Assembly (NCBI GenBank): GCA_050249955.1
Contig: JBFWPN010000008.1
Location: forward strand, 207,906 to 271,905
Source: CAVVIG01 sp050249955
GTDB lineage: Bacteria; Acidobacteriota; Vicinamibacteria; Vicinamibacterales; CAVVIG01
Length of the DNA stretch: 64,000 nt
Direction of reading: 5' to 3'
Shown: positions 17,730-25,986 of the stretch, one piece after another
Layout of the letters: every line of letters starts with the position of its first letter
Position numbering within the stretch: position 1 is the first letter of the stretch
The notes under the pieces: model-generated
What the model saw: only the letters and a program-made list of their open reading frames with translations
Databases searched by the model: none
What the model was told of the DNA's origin: nothing
Translations under genes and position numbers: made by a program

Positions 17730-18245
17730 GTGAAAGCACGCTCATTGAGCCACATCGGGATCACCGTTTCCGACTTCAACAAGGCGGTGAAGTTCTACGC
17801 CGACGTGTTCGGCTGTCCGCTCGTCGGGGTGTCCGACGCACCGCCAGACCGGGTGCGGGCGTTCTTCGGCGTCGACGGCCCGGCACCGGCCTGCAAGATC
17901 GGCTGGGTCCGCGTGCCCGGAGGCGGCATCCTCGAGATCTTCTCGTTCGAGCCGAAGCTGCCACCCGAGGTATCGATCCCGTGGAATCGCACCGGCATCA
18001 CGCACTACTCCTTCAACGTGCGCAACACGCAGAAGTGGTACGACTACCTCGTGAGCAAGGGCGTGGAGTGCGTGTCGAAGCCCGAGCAGTCGCCGCGGGG
18101 GCACTGGTTCTTCTTCGTGAAAGACATGGACGGCAACCTGATCGAGATGATCGACCTGAAGCGCATGCACTGGGTGCTCCAGTGGCTCGGTCCACTCGGC
18201 GGGTTCCTGTTCCGCCGCGGGATGTACCGCAAGTACTACGAGTAG
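17730..18245 (+). CDS. Glyoxalase/VOC-superfamily protein
   Basis: 171 residues, GTG start preceded by GAGGTAG. One VOC module pair is visible: SHIGITVSDFNKAVKFYADVFG at the N-terminus and GITHYSFNVRNTQKWYDYLVSKG, then FFFVKDMDGNLIEMIDL with the usual metal-binding glutamate. VOC proteins include isomerases, dioxygenases and epimerases. It is 55 bases after the GMC gene on the same strand and may belong to the same pathway. The C-terminal 25 residues are basic and hydrophobic and not part of the domain. Confidence 0.88.
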   Translation: MKARSLSHIGITVSDFNKAVKFYADVFGCPLVGVSDAPPDRVRAFFGVDGPAPACKIGWVRVPGGGILEIFSFEPKLPPEVSIPWNRTGITHYSFNVRNTQKWYDYLVSKGVECVSKPEQSPRGHWFFFVKDMDGNLIEMIDLKRMHWVLQWLGPLGGFLFRRGMYRKYYE

Positions 18246-18412
18246 GCGCCGTCCGCGGCCGCGCTCCGGTGAGGCGCCGTTCGTGGTGTCCGCCTTCCGC
18301 CCTCATCGCTCGTGCGGCGGACCGCCGTAGCATTGGCGGAGGCTGGTCAGGCGGACGCGGCGGGCCTCCCTGCCGGCGGGGCATCATGCCTCCGGCGCGT
18401 CCGAAGCCGCGC

Positions 18413-18461
18413 GCCCCGCCACAGTCCCGCCTGTCCCGCCTGCCCGGCCCGCCCGGTTTGT
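18413..18461. repeat. Nonamer C-rich tandem repeat
   Basis: CAGTCCCGC, CTGTCCCGC, CTGCCCGGC and CCGCCCGG follow each other from about 18420, a degenerate 9-bp tandem repeat. It ends a few bases from the stop codon (18465) of the minus-strand gene. The remaining bases of the 18246-18464 gap hold nothing I can identify. Confidence 0.6.
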
Positions 18462-18464
18462 GTC

Positions 18465-18992
18465 CTACTTCCGCAGCGTGAACCCACTGAGCATGCTGAC
18501 GCGCAGGCCGTTCTTCGAGGGCACCACGGCGAAGTTCATCGGGATGTTCAGCACCCCGGCGCGGAAGGTGACACCGGCCGCCATCGCCAGCGCCACACCC
18601 GCGGGAGTGATGTTCGGACCGATCCCGAACTCCGCGCCGTCGCGGGTCCGCAGGCCGACCATCCAGTTGAAGCTCGGGAGCACCACGCCCTGGTCGAGTC
18701 CGCCGGCCAGCAGCACCCACTCGTTCAGCACCGTCGGCCCGCCTTCGCGGCTGTAGAACTGCTTCTCGAACTGCCACCCGAACTGCGAGATGGCGTTCTT
18801 CACGTCGATGTCATCCTTGCGCAGGCGCTCGACGATGCCGTCGCTGAGGAAGGTGAAGCCATAGCGGGGTCCGGCCAGGCTGACGGTCTTCGCCTCCGGC
18901 GGAATCTGCTGGCTTGCCGGGGCCGCGAGGGCCTGTGCGTGAACGGCGGATGCGAGAGTGGCGAGCATGCACGTGAGAAGCAGGGGCTTCAT
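18465..18992 (-). CDS. Small secreted protein of unknown function
   Basis: 175 residues. The ATG at 18992 has a strong AGGAGGT eight bases upstream and a clean signal peptide (1-19, ending VHAQ), so this start is preferred to the one seven codons earlier. The mature protein is beta-rich with glycine-hydrophobic alternation (LAGPRYGFTFLSDGIVERL; GLRTRDGAEFGIGPNITPAG; GVTFRAGVLNIPMNFAVVPS). The pattern suggests a small outer-membrane barrel or lipocalin-like fold, but I know no named family. It lies downstream of the winged-helix regulator, with its own ribosome site and a 78-base gap. Confidence 0.75.
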   Translation of the reverse strand: MKPLLLTCMLATLASAVHAQALAAPASQQIPPEAKTVSLAGPRYGFTFLSDGIVERLRKDDIDVKNAISQFGWQFEKQFYSREGGPTVLNEWVLLAGGLDQGVVLPSFNWMVGLRTRDGAEFGIGPNITPAGVALAMAAGVTFRAGVLNIPMNFAVVPSKNGLRVSMLSGFTLRK

Positions 18993-19070
18993 ATCGATAC
19001 CTCCTGCACTCACGGTAGGTTCGTGAGCCGCTCCGAGTCCTTCGTGGCTGCCTGAAAAACGCTGAAAAGG

Positions 19071-20501
19071 TCAGGCCGCGCGGTTTCGCAGGCGTGCCAG
19101 CGGCGCCGCCCAGCGCGGGTCGTCCGACGCCGTCAGCAGCGGATCGACCGGCAGGACCCACAGGGTGCTGCCCGGTGGTGCCGCCGTCAGGCGCGCATCC
19201 AGGTGCTCTGCTGCGCGCGGTACGTCGCCAGCCAGTACCAGGGCCCCGGCTTCGGCAAGCAACCGCTCCGCCGAGTCTGTCGCCGCTGAAGGCAGGGCCG
19301 ACAGGTCGGGATAGTATCCGGCGTCCCACGCCGTCAGCAGCCGCACCACAGGATGGTGCGGCACGCGCGCCAGCGCCTCCGTGAAAGCCGCCGCAGCGCT
19401 CACCCGGTCGCCGCGGCGCCGCAGGACCACGCCCTTCGCATACCAGACATTCGAACAGCATTCCTTCGCGTAGAGCTGGCCCCGCGGTTCCTGCGCCAGT
19501 TCCCGATCGAACTCGGTGAACGCGGCCTCTTCGTCGCCGCGACGCAGCAGCAGGAGCCCCAGCAGCCAGTGCAGGGCCACGCTGCTGAAGCGGGGCGGGT
19601 CGACAGCCTGCGCGGCTTGCAGGCCAATACGCAGTTCCCGTTCGGCTTCGTCGAACGCCTGACGGGCCACCAGCACCGTCGCCGCCAGCCAGTGCGCCAT
19701 CGGGAAAGCCGGCAGGAGAGCGAGCGCGCGTCGGGCACCGCGCAGGCGCTCCTCTCCCCAGCCGACGTAGGCAAGCCGCACCTGATGGCGCCAGTTGTCC
19801 GGTTCCAGCGACACCGCCATTCGCGACGCCGCCAGCGCATCGTCGCGGTGACCCGTGCGATCGAGCACGAAGCCGAGGGTCGCCCAGGCCTCGCCGTAGC
19901 GCGGGTCCAGGCGGCAGGCTTCGCGCGCATGGGTGACTGCCGCGCCCAGCGCCGCGCGATCAGGCTCGGGATCGGAGCGGGTCATCTCGAACTGCATGAT
20001 GCAGGCGTTGGCGAGTCCGACATGGGCCGGCGCCTGGTCCGACACCTGCGCGAGCAGCGCTTCGAACACCGCACGCGCGTGGGCGATGTGCGCACGCTCG
20101 AGCGTCTCGAGCGCGGCACGCCCCTCGACCCAGGCGCGGTGCGGCGCAAGCAGCGCCTCGAGCGAGCTGTCCGCGAGCCGTCGCTCCAGACGCCGGACCT
20201 CCGGCACGAACCGGTACCCACGACGGGCCTGTGTCTCGATGGGCGACGCGCCATCGGGCATGACCAGCGCACGGCGCAGGCCCGAGATGGCCTGCTCGAG
20301 ACTGTTGTCCGTGACAGCGACGCCGGCCCACGCGGCCGACACGAGGACGTCCTTCGGGAGCACCTGGCCGGCATGTGAGACGAGCAGGACGAGGAGATCG
20401 AACTGGCGCGGGGGGAGGACCAGCGGCTCGCCGTCCTTCAGCAGGCGGCGAGCCGACGGGTCCAGTTCGAAAGGACCGAAGGCGAAGAGATCCGCAGGCA
20501 C
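19071..20501 (-). CDS. Winged-helix (CadC/OmpR-type) regulator with TPR repeats
   Basis: About 476 residues from a GTG at 20501, 41 bases after the stop of the MBL gene. Residues 1-95 form an OmpR/CadC-type winged helix: FGPFELDPSARRLLKDGEPL, LPPRQFDLLVLLV, DNSLEQAISGLRRAL, RRGYRFV. No receiver or membrane helix follows; instead about 360 residues of TPR-like helical hairpins run to the C-terminus. Proteins of this layout are common in Acidobacteria and Proteobacteria and probably bind DNA under control of a protein or ligand held by the TPRs. The start could be one of several GTGs. Confidence 0.85.
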   Translation of the reverse strand: MPADLFAFGPFELDPSARRLLKDGEPLVLPPRQFDLLVLLVSHAGQVLPKDVLVSAAWAGVAVTDNSLEQAISGLRRALVMPDGASPIETQARRGYRFVPEVRRLERRLADSSLEALLAPHRAWVEGRAALETLERAHIAHARAVFEALLAQVSDQAPAHVGLANACIMQFEMTRSDPEPDRAALGAAVTHAREACRLDPRYGEAWATLGFVLDRTGHRDDALAASRMAVSLEPDNWRHQVRLAYVGWGEERLRGARRALALLPAFPMAHWLAATVLVARQAFDEAERELRIGLQAAQAVDPPRFSSVALHWLLGLLLLRRGDEEAAFTEFDRELAQEPRGQLYAKECCSNVWYAKGVVLRRRGDRVSAAAAFTEALARVPHHPVVRLLTAWDAGYYPDLSALPSAATDSAERLLAEAGALVLAGDVPRAAEHLDARLTAAPPGSTLWVLPVDPLLTASDDPRWAAPLARLRNRAA

Positions 20502-20542
20502 GGGTGATCCGGCGGGGGACGTGGGCGTCCCCCGTGCCGCGG

Positions 20543-21634
20543 CTAGTCCCGAATCGCCTTTCCGTCGATCACGTCGTAGATGCGCCGCACGGCTGGCAGG
20601 CTCGGGAGGGTCCCCTGCCCGTACGCGCCGGCGAAGGCGGTCAGGTCCACCTTCTTCAGCGCATCTTCCGGGGTTGCGCCCTGCTGCTTGGCCGCCGCCA
20701 CCTGGCGCCACTCCTCGCGGAGGTAGCCCTGCATGTTCGCGATGGCCGTGTCGATGGCGGCACGACCCTGGATGTGGTCGCCGTGGCCCGGCAGCACCAG
20801 GTCGACATCCAGCGCCTTCAGGGCATCGAGGGTCTCGGGATGCTCGTTGGGGAACGCGTCACCCTGCCAGCCGACCATGGACTTGAACAGGATGTCGCCC
20901 ACCGCCGCGGCCCGCTCGGAGGGCACGTAGACGGTGAGGTCGCCCGCCGTGTGCGCCCGGCCGATGAACATGATGCGGAACTCCTTGTTCCCCGACCAGA
21001 CCGAGAACGACCGGCTCACGGTGATGCTGGGGGCCTGCAGCGGGAAGTTGCCCGAATAGACCGCGAGCGTGGCTTCGGCCGACGCCAGCTGCTGCTGCAG
21101 CGTCGCCTTCTTCTGGGCATCGGCCTCGGCGGCCACCTGCTTCTTCAGCGCCTCGATGCGGCCGGGCATCGGGTCGACGAAGTTGCGGATGGTCGTGCCC
21201 TGCCGCGCCTCGGGACCGAGCAGCATCCTGCGGGTGAAGTCGCTCCCGATCACCTGCACCGTGGGCGGCAACCCGGCGTTGCCGTAGGCGTGATCGAGGT
21301 GGAAGTGGGTGTCGACGAGATACTTCACCGGCTTGTCGGTGATCGACTTCACGCCCTCGAGCAGCGACCGCGCCGAGGCGGGCGACCCTTCGGAGTCGGT
21401 CACCAGCACGTCGGCGTCGTTGATGAACACCCAGCTCGTCGAGTTCATGCCCGGCGTGCCTGGCGCATCGGCGCGGTAGATCGTCTCGGTGATCTTCGTC
21501 ATCCGGTGACGCACCGCTGCGCCCTGTGCCGACGCGGACTGTTCCGGACCCACCCACGCCAGGGTGCCGCCACCCACGACCAGCATCGCAAGTACACCGG
21601 CTCGCATGCGTCCACCGGCTGCCTTCACCGTCAT
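20543..21634 (-). CDS. Secreted metallo-beta-lactamase-fold hydrolase
   Basis: About 363 residues. I chose the ATG at 21634 because GGAGGAG precedes it and the signal peptide follows (about 1-37, ending SASAQ). The zinc motif DTHFHLDH gives His110, His112, Asp114 and His115; later ligands are in FIGRAHTAGDLTVYVP and VLPGHGDHI. A coiled alpha-helical insert (about 165-200, rich in Ala/Gln/Lys) is unusual for the core fold. The C-terminal QGYLREEWRQVAAAKQQG segment is typical of a secreted subgroup often annotated as beta-lactamase-like. The substrate is unknown. The TPR regulator follows closely and may control it. Confidence 0.9.
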   Translation of the reverse strand: MTVKAAGGRMRAGVLAMLVVGGGTLAWVGPEQSASAQGAAVRHRMTKITETIYRADAPGTPGMNSTSWVFINDADVLVTDSEGSPASARSLLEGVKSITDKPVKYLVDTHFHLDHAYGNAGLPPTVQVIGSDFTRRMLLGPEARQGTTIRNFVDPMPGRIEALKKQVAAEADAQKKATLQQQLASAEATLAVYSGNFPLQAPSITVSRSFSVWSGNKEFRIMFIGRAHTAGDLTVYVPSERAAAVGDILFKSMVGWQGDAFPNEHPETLDALKALDVDLVLPGHGDHIQGRAAIDTAIANMQGYLREEWRQVAAAKQQGATPEDALKKVDLTAFAGAYGQGTLPSLPAVRRIYDVIDGKAIRD

Positions 21635-21677
21635 CGCTCCTCCATGGGGACGCCCGGGTCCCCCCCGCATCACCGCG

Positions 21678-22835
21678 TCAGTCCTTCCTGCAGATGTAGG
21701 TATAACTCAGCCACGACGCCCCGGCCGCACCGTCTTCCACCGCGTGCAGCACGCGGCCACCGGCCGAGGCCACGGTCTGCTCGACGACCTCCCTGGGCAC
21801 GGTGTGCATCTCGAAGAAGGGAGCAGGCCCCTGCAGTGCGCGCCGAAGGCGGGCCAGCCACCCCTCGGGCCTGGGCGGCGGCGCCACGGGCTTTGGGGCC
21901 CGCCGCGCCAGCACACGTAGCGGTACACGGGCGGTCGGCGATCCGCGCTGTGCGAACCAGCAGATCTTCTCCTGCACGAGATCGATCTCGAGGAGATACT
22001 CGCCCGGCTGCTCGGGTGCCGTCACCTCGAGCCGCGCATCACCGCCCTGCCCCGGCGCGAGGTCGTGCGGCAACCGTGCACGCCCATCGTCCGGGATGAC
22101 GACCGTGCCCTGCGCGTCGAGCCAGTGATTGGCGATGCTGATGTGCCGTCCGCCCGGAATGTGGATCCCCCACGTCGCGGCGCTGGTGTTGGTGATCCGC
22201 AGGCCGATCGACGCACGCTCGCCAGCGTGGATGTCGAGCGGCGCCGACACCACGTCGATGCGTGCGCTGAAGCCGTCCTCCGGCAACCGCAGGCGTGCGT
22301 CGATCTCGGCCTCGGTGAACACGCCGGCTGGAAGCTGGAAGACCGCCAGGCCGCCAGGCTTCGCAATACGCAGGAACTCGGCGATGTAGCGGGGCGACAC
22401 GTCCGGCGGGATGTGCTGCAGCACCAGGCAACTGTGCACGAAGTCGAAGGTGCCGCTCGCGAACTGCCTGAGGTCGGGATTCGGGTTCACCACGTATTCA
22501 CAGCGCCCACCGTGGACGTTGTGCCTGCGGGCCAGCCCGACCATCGACTTCGCCACGTCTACCCCAACCGTGTGGGAGAACCGGGCCGCCAGCGGCTGCG
22601 TCAGCCGGCCGGGACCGCAGCCGAAATCGAGGGCTCGCCCGGCCGAGGGGTGCACGCCGTGGGCGGCCAGCACATCGAAGAGGTGCTCCACGTGCTCGCG
22701 TCCCGATGCGTAGAACTCGTCGACCCGCCAGAGGCCGTCGAACTTGGTCGGGTCGGACAGCACGCCAAACAGGGGGTCGCGCCGGCCGAACACCTCCCAG
22801 TTCCTGGCGAGGGTGCGGAACTGCTTCAGGCTCAT
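21678..22835 (-). CDS. SAM-dependent methyltransferase with an inserted Ig-like domain
   Basis: About 385 residues from the ATG at 22835; a TTG six codons upstream is less likely. SAM motif I is ALDFGCGPG (68-76), followed by TVGVDVAKSMV and FDFVHSCLVLQHIPPD, a class I fold. Residues about 190-300 form a beta-rich module (GERASIGLRITNTSAATW, GEYLLEIDLVQEKICWF) like an immunoglobulin or NEW3-type domain. After it, EMHTVPREVVEQTVASAGG returns to the closing strands of the methyltransferase, so the Ig-like part is an insertion. Similar inserts occur in glycan-related methyltransferases (inference). It is divergent from the FG-GAP gene, with 47 bases between starts. Confidence 0.85.
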   Translation of the reverse strand: MSLKQFRTLARNWEVFGRRDPLFGVLSDPTKFDGLWRVDEFYASGREHVEHLFDVLAAHGVHPSAGRALDFGCGPGRLTQPLAARFSHTVGVDVAKSMVGLARRHNVHGGRCEYVVNPNPDLRQFASGTFDFVHSCLVLQHIPPDVSPRYIAEFLRIAKPGGLAVFQLPAGVFTEAEIDARLRLPEDGFSARIDVVSAPLDIHAGERASIGLRITNTSAATWGIHIPGGRHISIANHWLDAQGTVVIPDDGRARLPHDLAPGQGGDARLEVTAPEQPGEYLLEIDLVQEKICWFAQRGSPTARVPLRVLARRAPKPVAPPPRPEGWLARLRRALQGPAPFFEMHTVPREVVEQTVASAGGRVLHAVEDGAAGASWLSYTYICRKD

Positions 22836-22882
22836 CCGCGCTGATGGTACCAAATGCGGGCGGGTATCATGGGAGCCGTCTC

Positions 22883-24556
22883 ATGCCGCCACCATCCACC
22901 CGGCGCATCGTCCTGCTTGCGGCCTGCCTGACGGCGCTCGTCGTCTCACCCTTCCTGAGACGCGCAGTCGACGCCGCGGGCGCGCCGTTCACCTTCAGCG
23001 ACGTCACCGCCAGTGCCGGCATCAGGTTCGTGCACGAGAATGGCGCCGATGGCGCGTACTGGTATCCCGAACTCTTCGGTGGCGGCGTGGCCGTGCTCGA
23101 CGCGGACGGCGACCGCTGGCCCGACCTGCTCTTCGTGAACGGCCGCAACTGGAAGCCCGGCGCACCCCGCACACCGCACGCCCTCTACCGCAACAACCGC
23201 AACGGCACCTTCACCGACATCACCCGCGGCAGCGGCTTCGATACCCTCGACCTGTACGGCCTTGGCGCCACCGTCGGCGACTTCGACAACGATGGTCGAG
23301 ACGATGTGTTCGTGACGAGCGTGGATGGAGGACGGCTGCTCAGGAACGCGGGCAGCAATCGCTTCACCGACGTGACGGCTGCCGCCGGCATCCGCAACAG
23401 CACCTTCGCGGTGAGCGCGGCCTGGCTCGACTACGACAGGGACGGCAGGCTCGACCTGTTCATCGGCAACTACGTGCAGTGGTCGCCCCAGGCGGAAACG
23501 CAGGTCCGTTGCACGCAGGGCGGCGTGCGCGGCTACTGCGGTCCCGACGCGTACAGACCGGTCGCACCCAGGCTCTACCGCAACCTCGGCGGCGGCCGGT
23601 TCGAGGACGCCACCGTCAAGGCCGGCATGAGCGACCCCAGCGACAAGGTGATGGGTGTCGCCGTGCTGGATTACGACAGCGACGGATGGCCGGATCTCTT
23701 CGTCGGCAGCGACCGCGTGCCAGCCCGGCTCTATCGCAACGACGGCAAGGGGCGCTTCGTCGACACCGCGATCCGCGCCGGCGTGGCGCTGAGCGAGAAC
23801 GGCGTGGCACGCGCGAACATGGGGACCGATGCCGCAGACTTCGACCGCTCCGGCCGCCCCTCCATCGTCGTCGGCAACTTCGTGAACGAGATGCTGGGGC
23901 TCTACCGCAACGAGAACGGCACGTTGTTCCGCGACGTGGCGCCGCGTTCGGAAGTGGGTCGCGCGAGCCTGCTCGCGGTGACCTGGGCCACCTTCTTCCT
24001 GGATGCCGACCTGGACGGCTGGCTCGATATCTTCGCGGCGAACGGCGGCACCGATGAGTCGCAGGGGCGGGATGCACGCGCGCGCGTCAGCCAGGTGCCG
24101 CTGCTGCTCCGCAACCGCGGGAACGCCACGTTCGAGAACATCACCCCGACGCTCGGCGCCGCCTTCAACAGGCCGGTGATGGGCCGGGGCGCGGCCTACC
24201 TGGACTTCGACGGCGACGGCGACCTGGACATTGCGATGACCACGCTCGATGGTCCGGCGGTGCTGTTGAGAAACGACGGTGCGACCGCGAACCGGTGGCT
24301 GCGGGTGCAGGTGAACGGCACTGCATCGAACCGGAGCGGCATCGGCGCCGTGGTCACGGTGACGGGCGCGTCCGGCACGCAGGCGCAGGTCGTGCGCAGC
24401 GGATCGAGCTATGCGTCGCAGAGCGAGCTGACGCTGACCTTCGGGCTGGGTGCCAATCAGCGCGCCACGCGCGTGGACGTGACGTGGCCGTCCGGGCGAA
24501 CGAAGACGCTGACCGACGTGGCGGCGAACCAGACGGTGCAGGTGGTCGAGCCCTGA
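22883..24556 (+). CDS. Secreted FG-GAP / ASPIC-UnbV (CRTAC1-like) protein
   Basis: 557 residues, ATG at 22883, followed by a signal peptide (about 1-32). FTFSDVTASAGIRFVHENGADGAYWYPELFGGGVAVLD opens the family; at least five FG-GAP repeats carry calcium-type loops (DADGDRWPD, DFDNDGRDD, DYDRDGRLD, DYDSDGWPD, DFDGDGDLD), forming an integrin-like beta-propeller. The C-terminus is an ASPIC/UnbV domain (NRWLRVQVNGTASNRSGIGA, ending VTWPSGRTKTLTDVAANQTV). Such proteins are secreted or surface-bound and of unknown function. It converges on the SurA/DsbA-like gene; two further UnbV proteins are encoded on the other strand within 10 kb. Confidence 0.93.
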   Translation: MPPPSTRRIVLLAACLTALVVSPFLRRAVDAAGAPFTFSDVTASAGIRFVHENGADGAYWYPELFGGGVAVLDADGDRWPDLLFVNGRNWKPGAPRTPHALYRNNRNGTFTDITRGSGFDTLDLYGLGATVGDFDNDGRDDVFVTSVDGGRLLRNAGSNRFTDVTAAAGIRNSTFAVSAAWLDYDRDGRLDLFIGNYVQWSPQAETQVRCTQGGVRGYCGPDAYRPVAPRLYRNLGGGRFEDATVKAGMSDPSDKVMGVAVLDYDSDGWPDLFVGSDRVPARLYRNDGKGRFVDTAIRAGVALSENGVARANMGTDAADFDRSGRPSIVVGNFVNEMLGLYRNENGTLFRDVAPRSEVGRASLLAVTWATFFLDADLDGWLDIFAANGGTDESQGRDARARVSQVPLLLRNRGNATFENITPTLGAAFNRPVMGRGAAYLDFDGDGDLDIAMTTLDGPAVLLRNDGATANRWLRVQVNGTASNRSGIGAVVTVTGASGTQAQVVRSGSSYASQSELTLTFGLGANQRATRVDVTWPSGRTKTLTDVAANQTVQVVEP

Positions 24557-24579
24557 ACCTGCACGGTGGCGGCCGGTTG

Positions 24580-25986
24580 TTACCGGGCCGCCCGCGCCTG
24601 CAGAGCGAGTTCCTCTTCGACCAGCCGCTTGAAGAACTCGAACGGCGGCAGGAACGCCGGCGGCTCAGGCGCGAGCCGCCCGTTGACCAGGATGCTCGGC
24701 GTGCCGGGCAGGTCGTAGCGGCCCGTTTCCTCGAGCGCCTGACCGATGCGGTCGCGCGTTTCCTCGCGGTCCACGCACGCATCGAACTTCGTGCGGTCGA
24801 CGCCGATGTCGGCGCCCACCTTCTTGAACCGTGCCGTATCGAGCGCGCCGGCCGCGCCGAGCAGCGTGTCGTGGAACGGCCAGAACTTCCCCTGCAGGTT
24901 CGCACAGGCGGCTGCCTCGGCGGCGGCGATCGACGCGGGGTCGTTCGCGGGGAAGTGCTTGTAGACGACCCGGAGGCGCGCGCCGAACATTTCACGGACG
25001 CGGGGCAACGTCGCGACGTAGCGCGCGTACGCCGGACTCTGGAAGTCGCCGAAGATCACCATCTCGACCGCGGCCCCTTCCGCGCCAAGCGACGGGTCGT
25101 CGGCGTGGTGCTCCACCGTCACGCGTGGGGCGTCGAGCAGCGTCTCGACACGCGTGGCCACCTTCGTGAGCTCCTCGAGGTAGGTCATCTTCGCGAGGTC
25201 GGGCTCCACCTTCCGGGCCAGCCACTCGCGGAGCGCGGGCCGGAGCTGGTCGATGCTGGCGCCGCGGGTGCGGTCGCCCAAACTCTGGTAGAGCGAGGTG
25301 ACGGCGTTGTCCGGAAGCGCGATGGTGCGCTTCGGCAGTTCCTCCTTCAGGAGGGCCTCCACCGACAGCCCGCGTGCGGAGGCCTCGCGCGAGAGCAGTT
25401 CGGTGTTCACCATCTCGGTGAGGGCCTTGCGGCGGGCCTCATAGAGCTGACGGCTCACGGAGAGATGACCGGCAGGGTCGGTGCGCTGCCATTCGCGGTC
25501 GACGTCGGCCAGCGTGATGGTCCGGTCGCCCACGCGTGCCGCGGCGTCGGTCGCGGTCGGCAGAGTCGGCGTGGGCGACGTGGATGTCGTGCCCGGTGAG
25601 GCGGCCGCGGTCCCGCCAGCCGGCGGAGAAGGTGGCGGCGGCCCGAGCCTCACCTCGATGGATGCGGTGTCGCCTCCTTGGGGTCCGCGCGACACGGTCA
25701 GGAGATACGCGCCCGGTGGCATCATGCCGAGCGGCGCCACCGCGATGATCCGCTGGTCCATCGCCAGCTGCACGTTCAGCGGCACGAGGTCGAGCGTGAC
25801 GAACGGACGCGCGCCGAAGCCGGCACCGGCCACCGTGATGGTACCCGCCGCCACGTCCGGCTCCGCCTGCTGAATCGTGAGTGCAAACTGCGCCGAAGCC
25901 GACGATGGGCAGGTCAGCGAGACGAGGGCTGCGAACAGCAGTGCGGCGAGCCTCGGCGTGGGTCGCGCGTTCACGTATGTCGTCAC
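24580..25986 (-). CDS. SurA-like / DsbA-like thioredoxin-fold fusion lacking redox cysteines
   Basis: 468 residues, GTG directly after the TAG of the TPR lipoprotein gene. Order of parts: signal peptide (1-33); an IPT/TIG-like beta domain (about 35-115); a Pro/Ser/Thr linker; a SurA/peptidyl-prolyl-isomerase N-terminal helical region (about 150-270: VGDRTITLADVDREW, ALTEMVNTELLSREASARG); and a DsbA/DsbG-like thioredoxin domain (about 290-460: MVIFGDFQSPAYARY, VYKHFP, PGTPSILVNGR with the cis-Pro). The expected CPxC is SPAY, so both active cysteines are gone and disulfide chemistry is excluded. It is probably a periplasmic chaperone for the surface proteins encoded upstream (inference). Confidence 0.85.
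   Translation of the reverse strand: MTTYVNARPTPRLAALLFAALVSLTCPSSASAQFALTIQQAEPDVAAGTITVAGAGFGARPFVTLDLVPLNVQLAMDQRIIAVAPLGMMPPGAYLLTVSRGPQGGDTASIEVRLGPPPPSPPAGGTAAASPGTTSTSPTPTLPTATDAAARVGDRTITLADVDREWQRTDPAGHLSVSRQLYEARRKALTEMVNTELLSREASARGLSVEALLKEELPKRTIALPDNAVTSLYQSLGDRTRGASIDQLRPALREWLARKVEPDLAKMTYLEELTKVATRVETLLDAPRVTVEHHADDPSLGAEGAAVEMVIFGDFQSPAYARYVATLPRVREMFGARLRVVYKHFPANDPASIAAAEAAACANLQGKFWPFHDTLLGAAGALDTARFKKVGADIGVDRTKFDACVDREETRDRIGQALEETGRYDLPGTPSILVNGRLAPEPPAFLPPFEFFKRLVEEELALQARAAR

Noticed and set aside
20375..22099. Plus-strand frame of 574 codons
   Set aside because: Antisense to the MBL and methyltransferase genes, whose catalytic motifs are intact.
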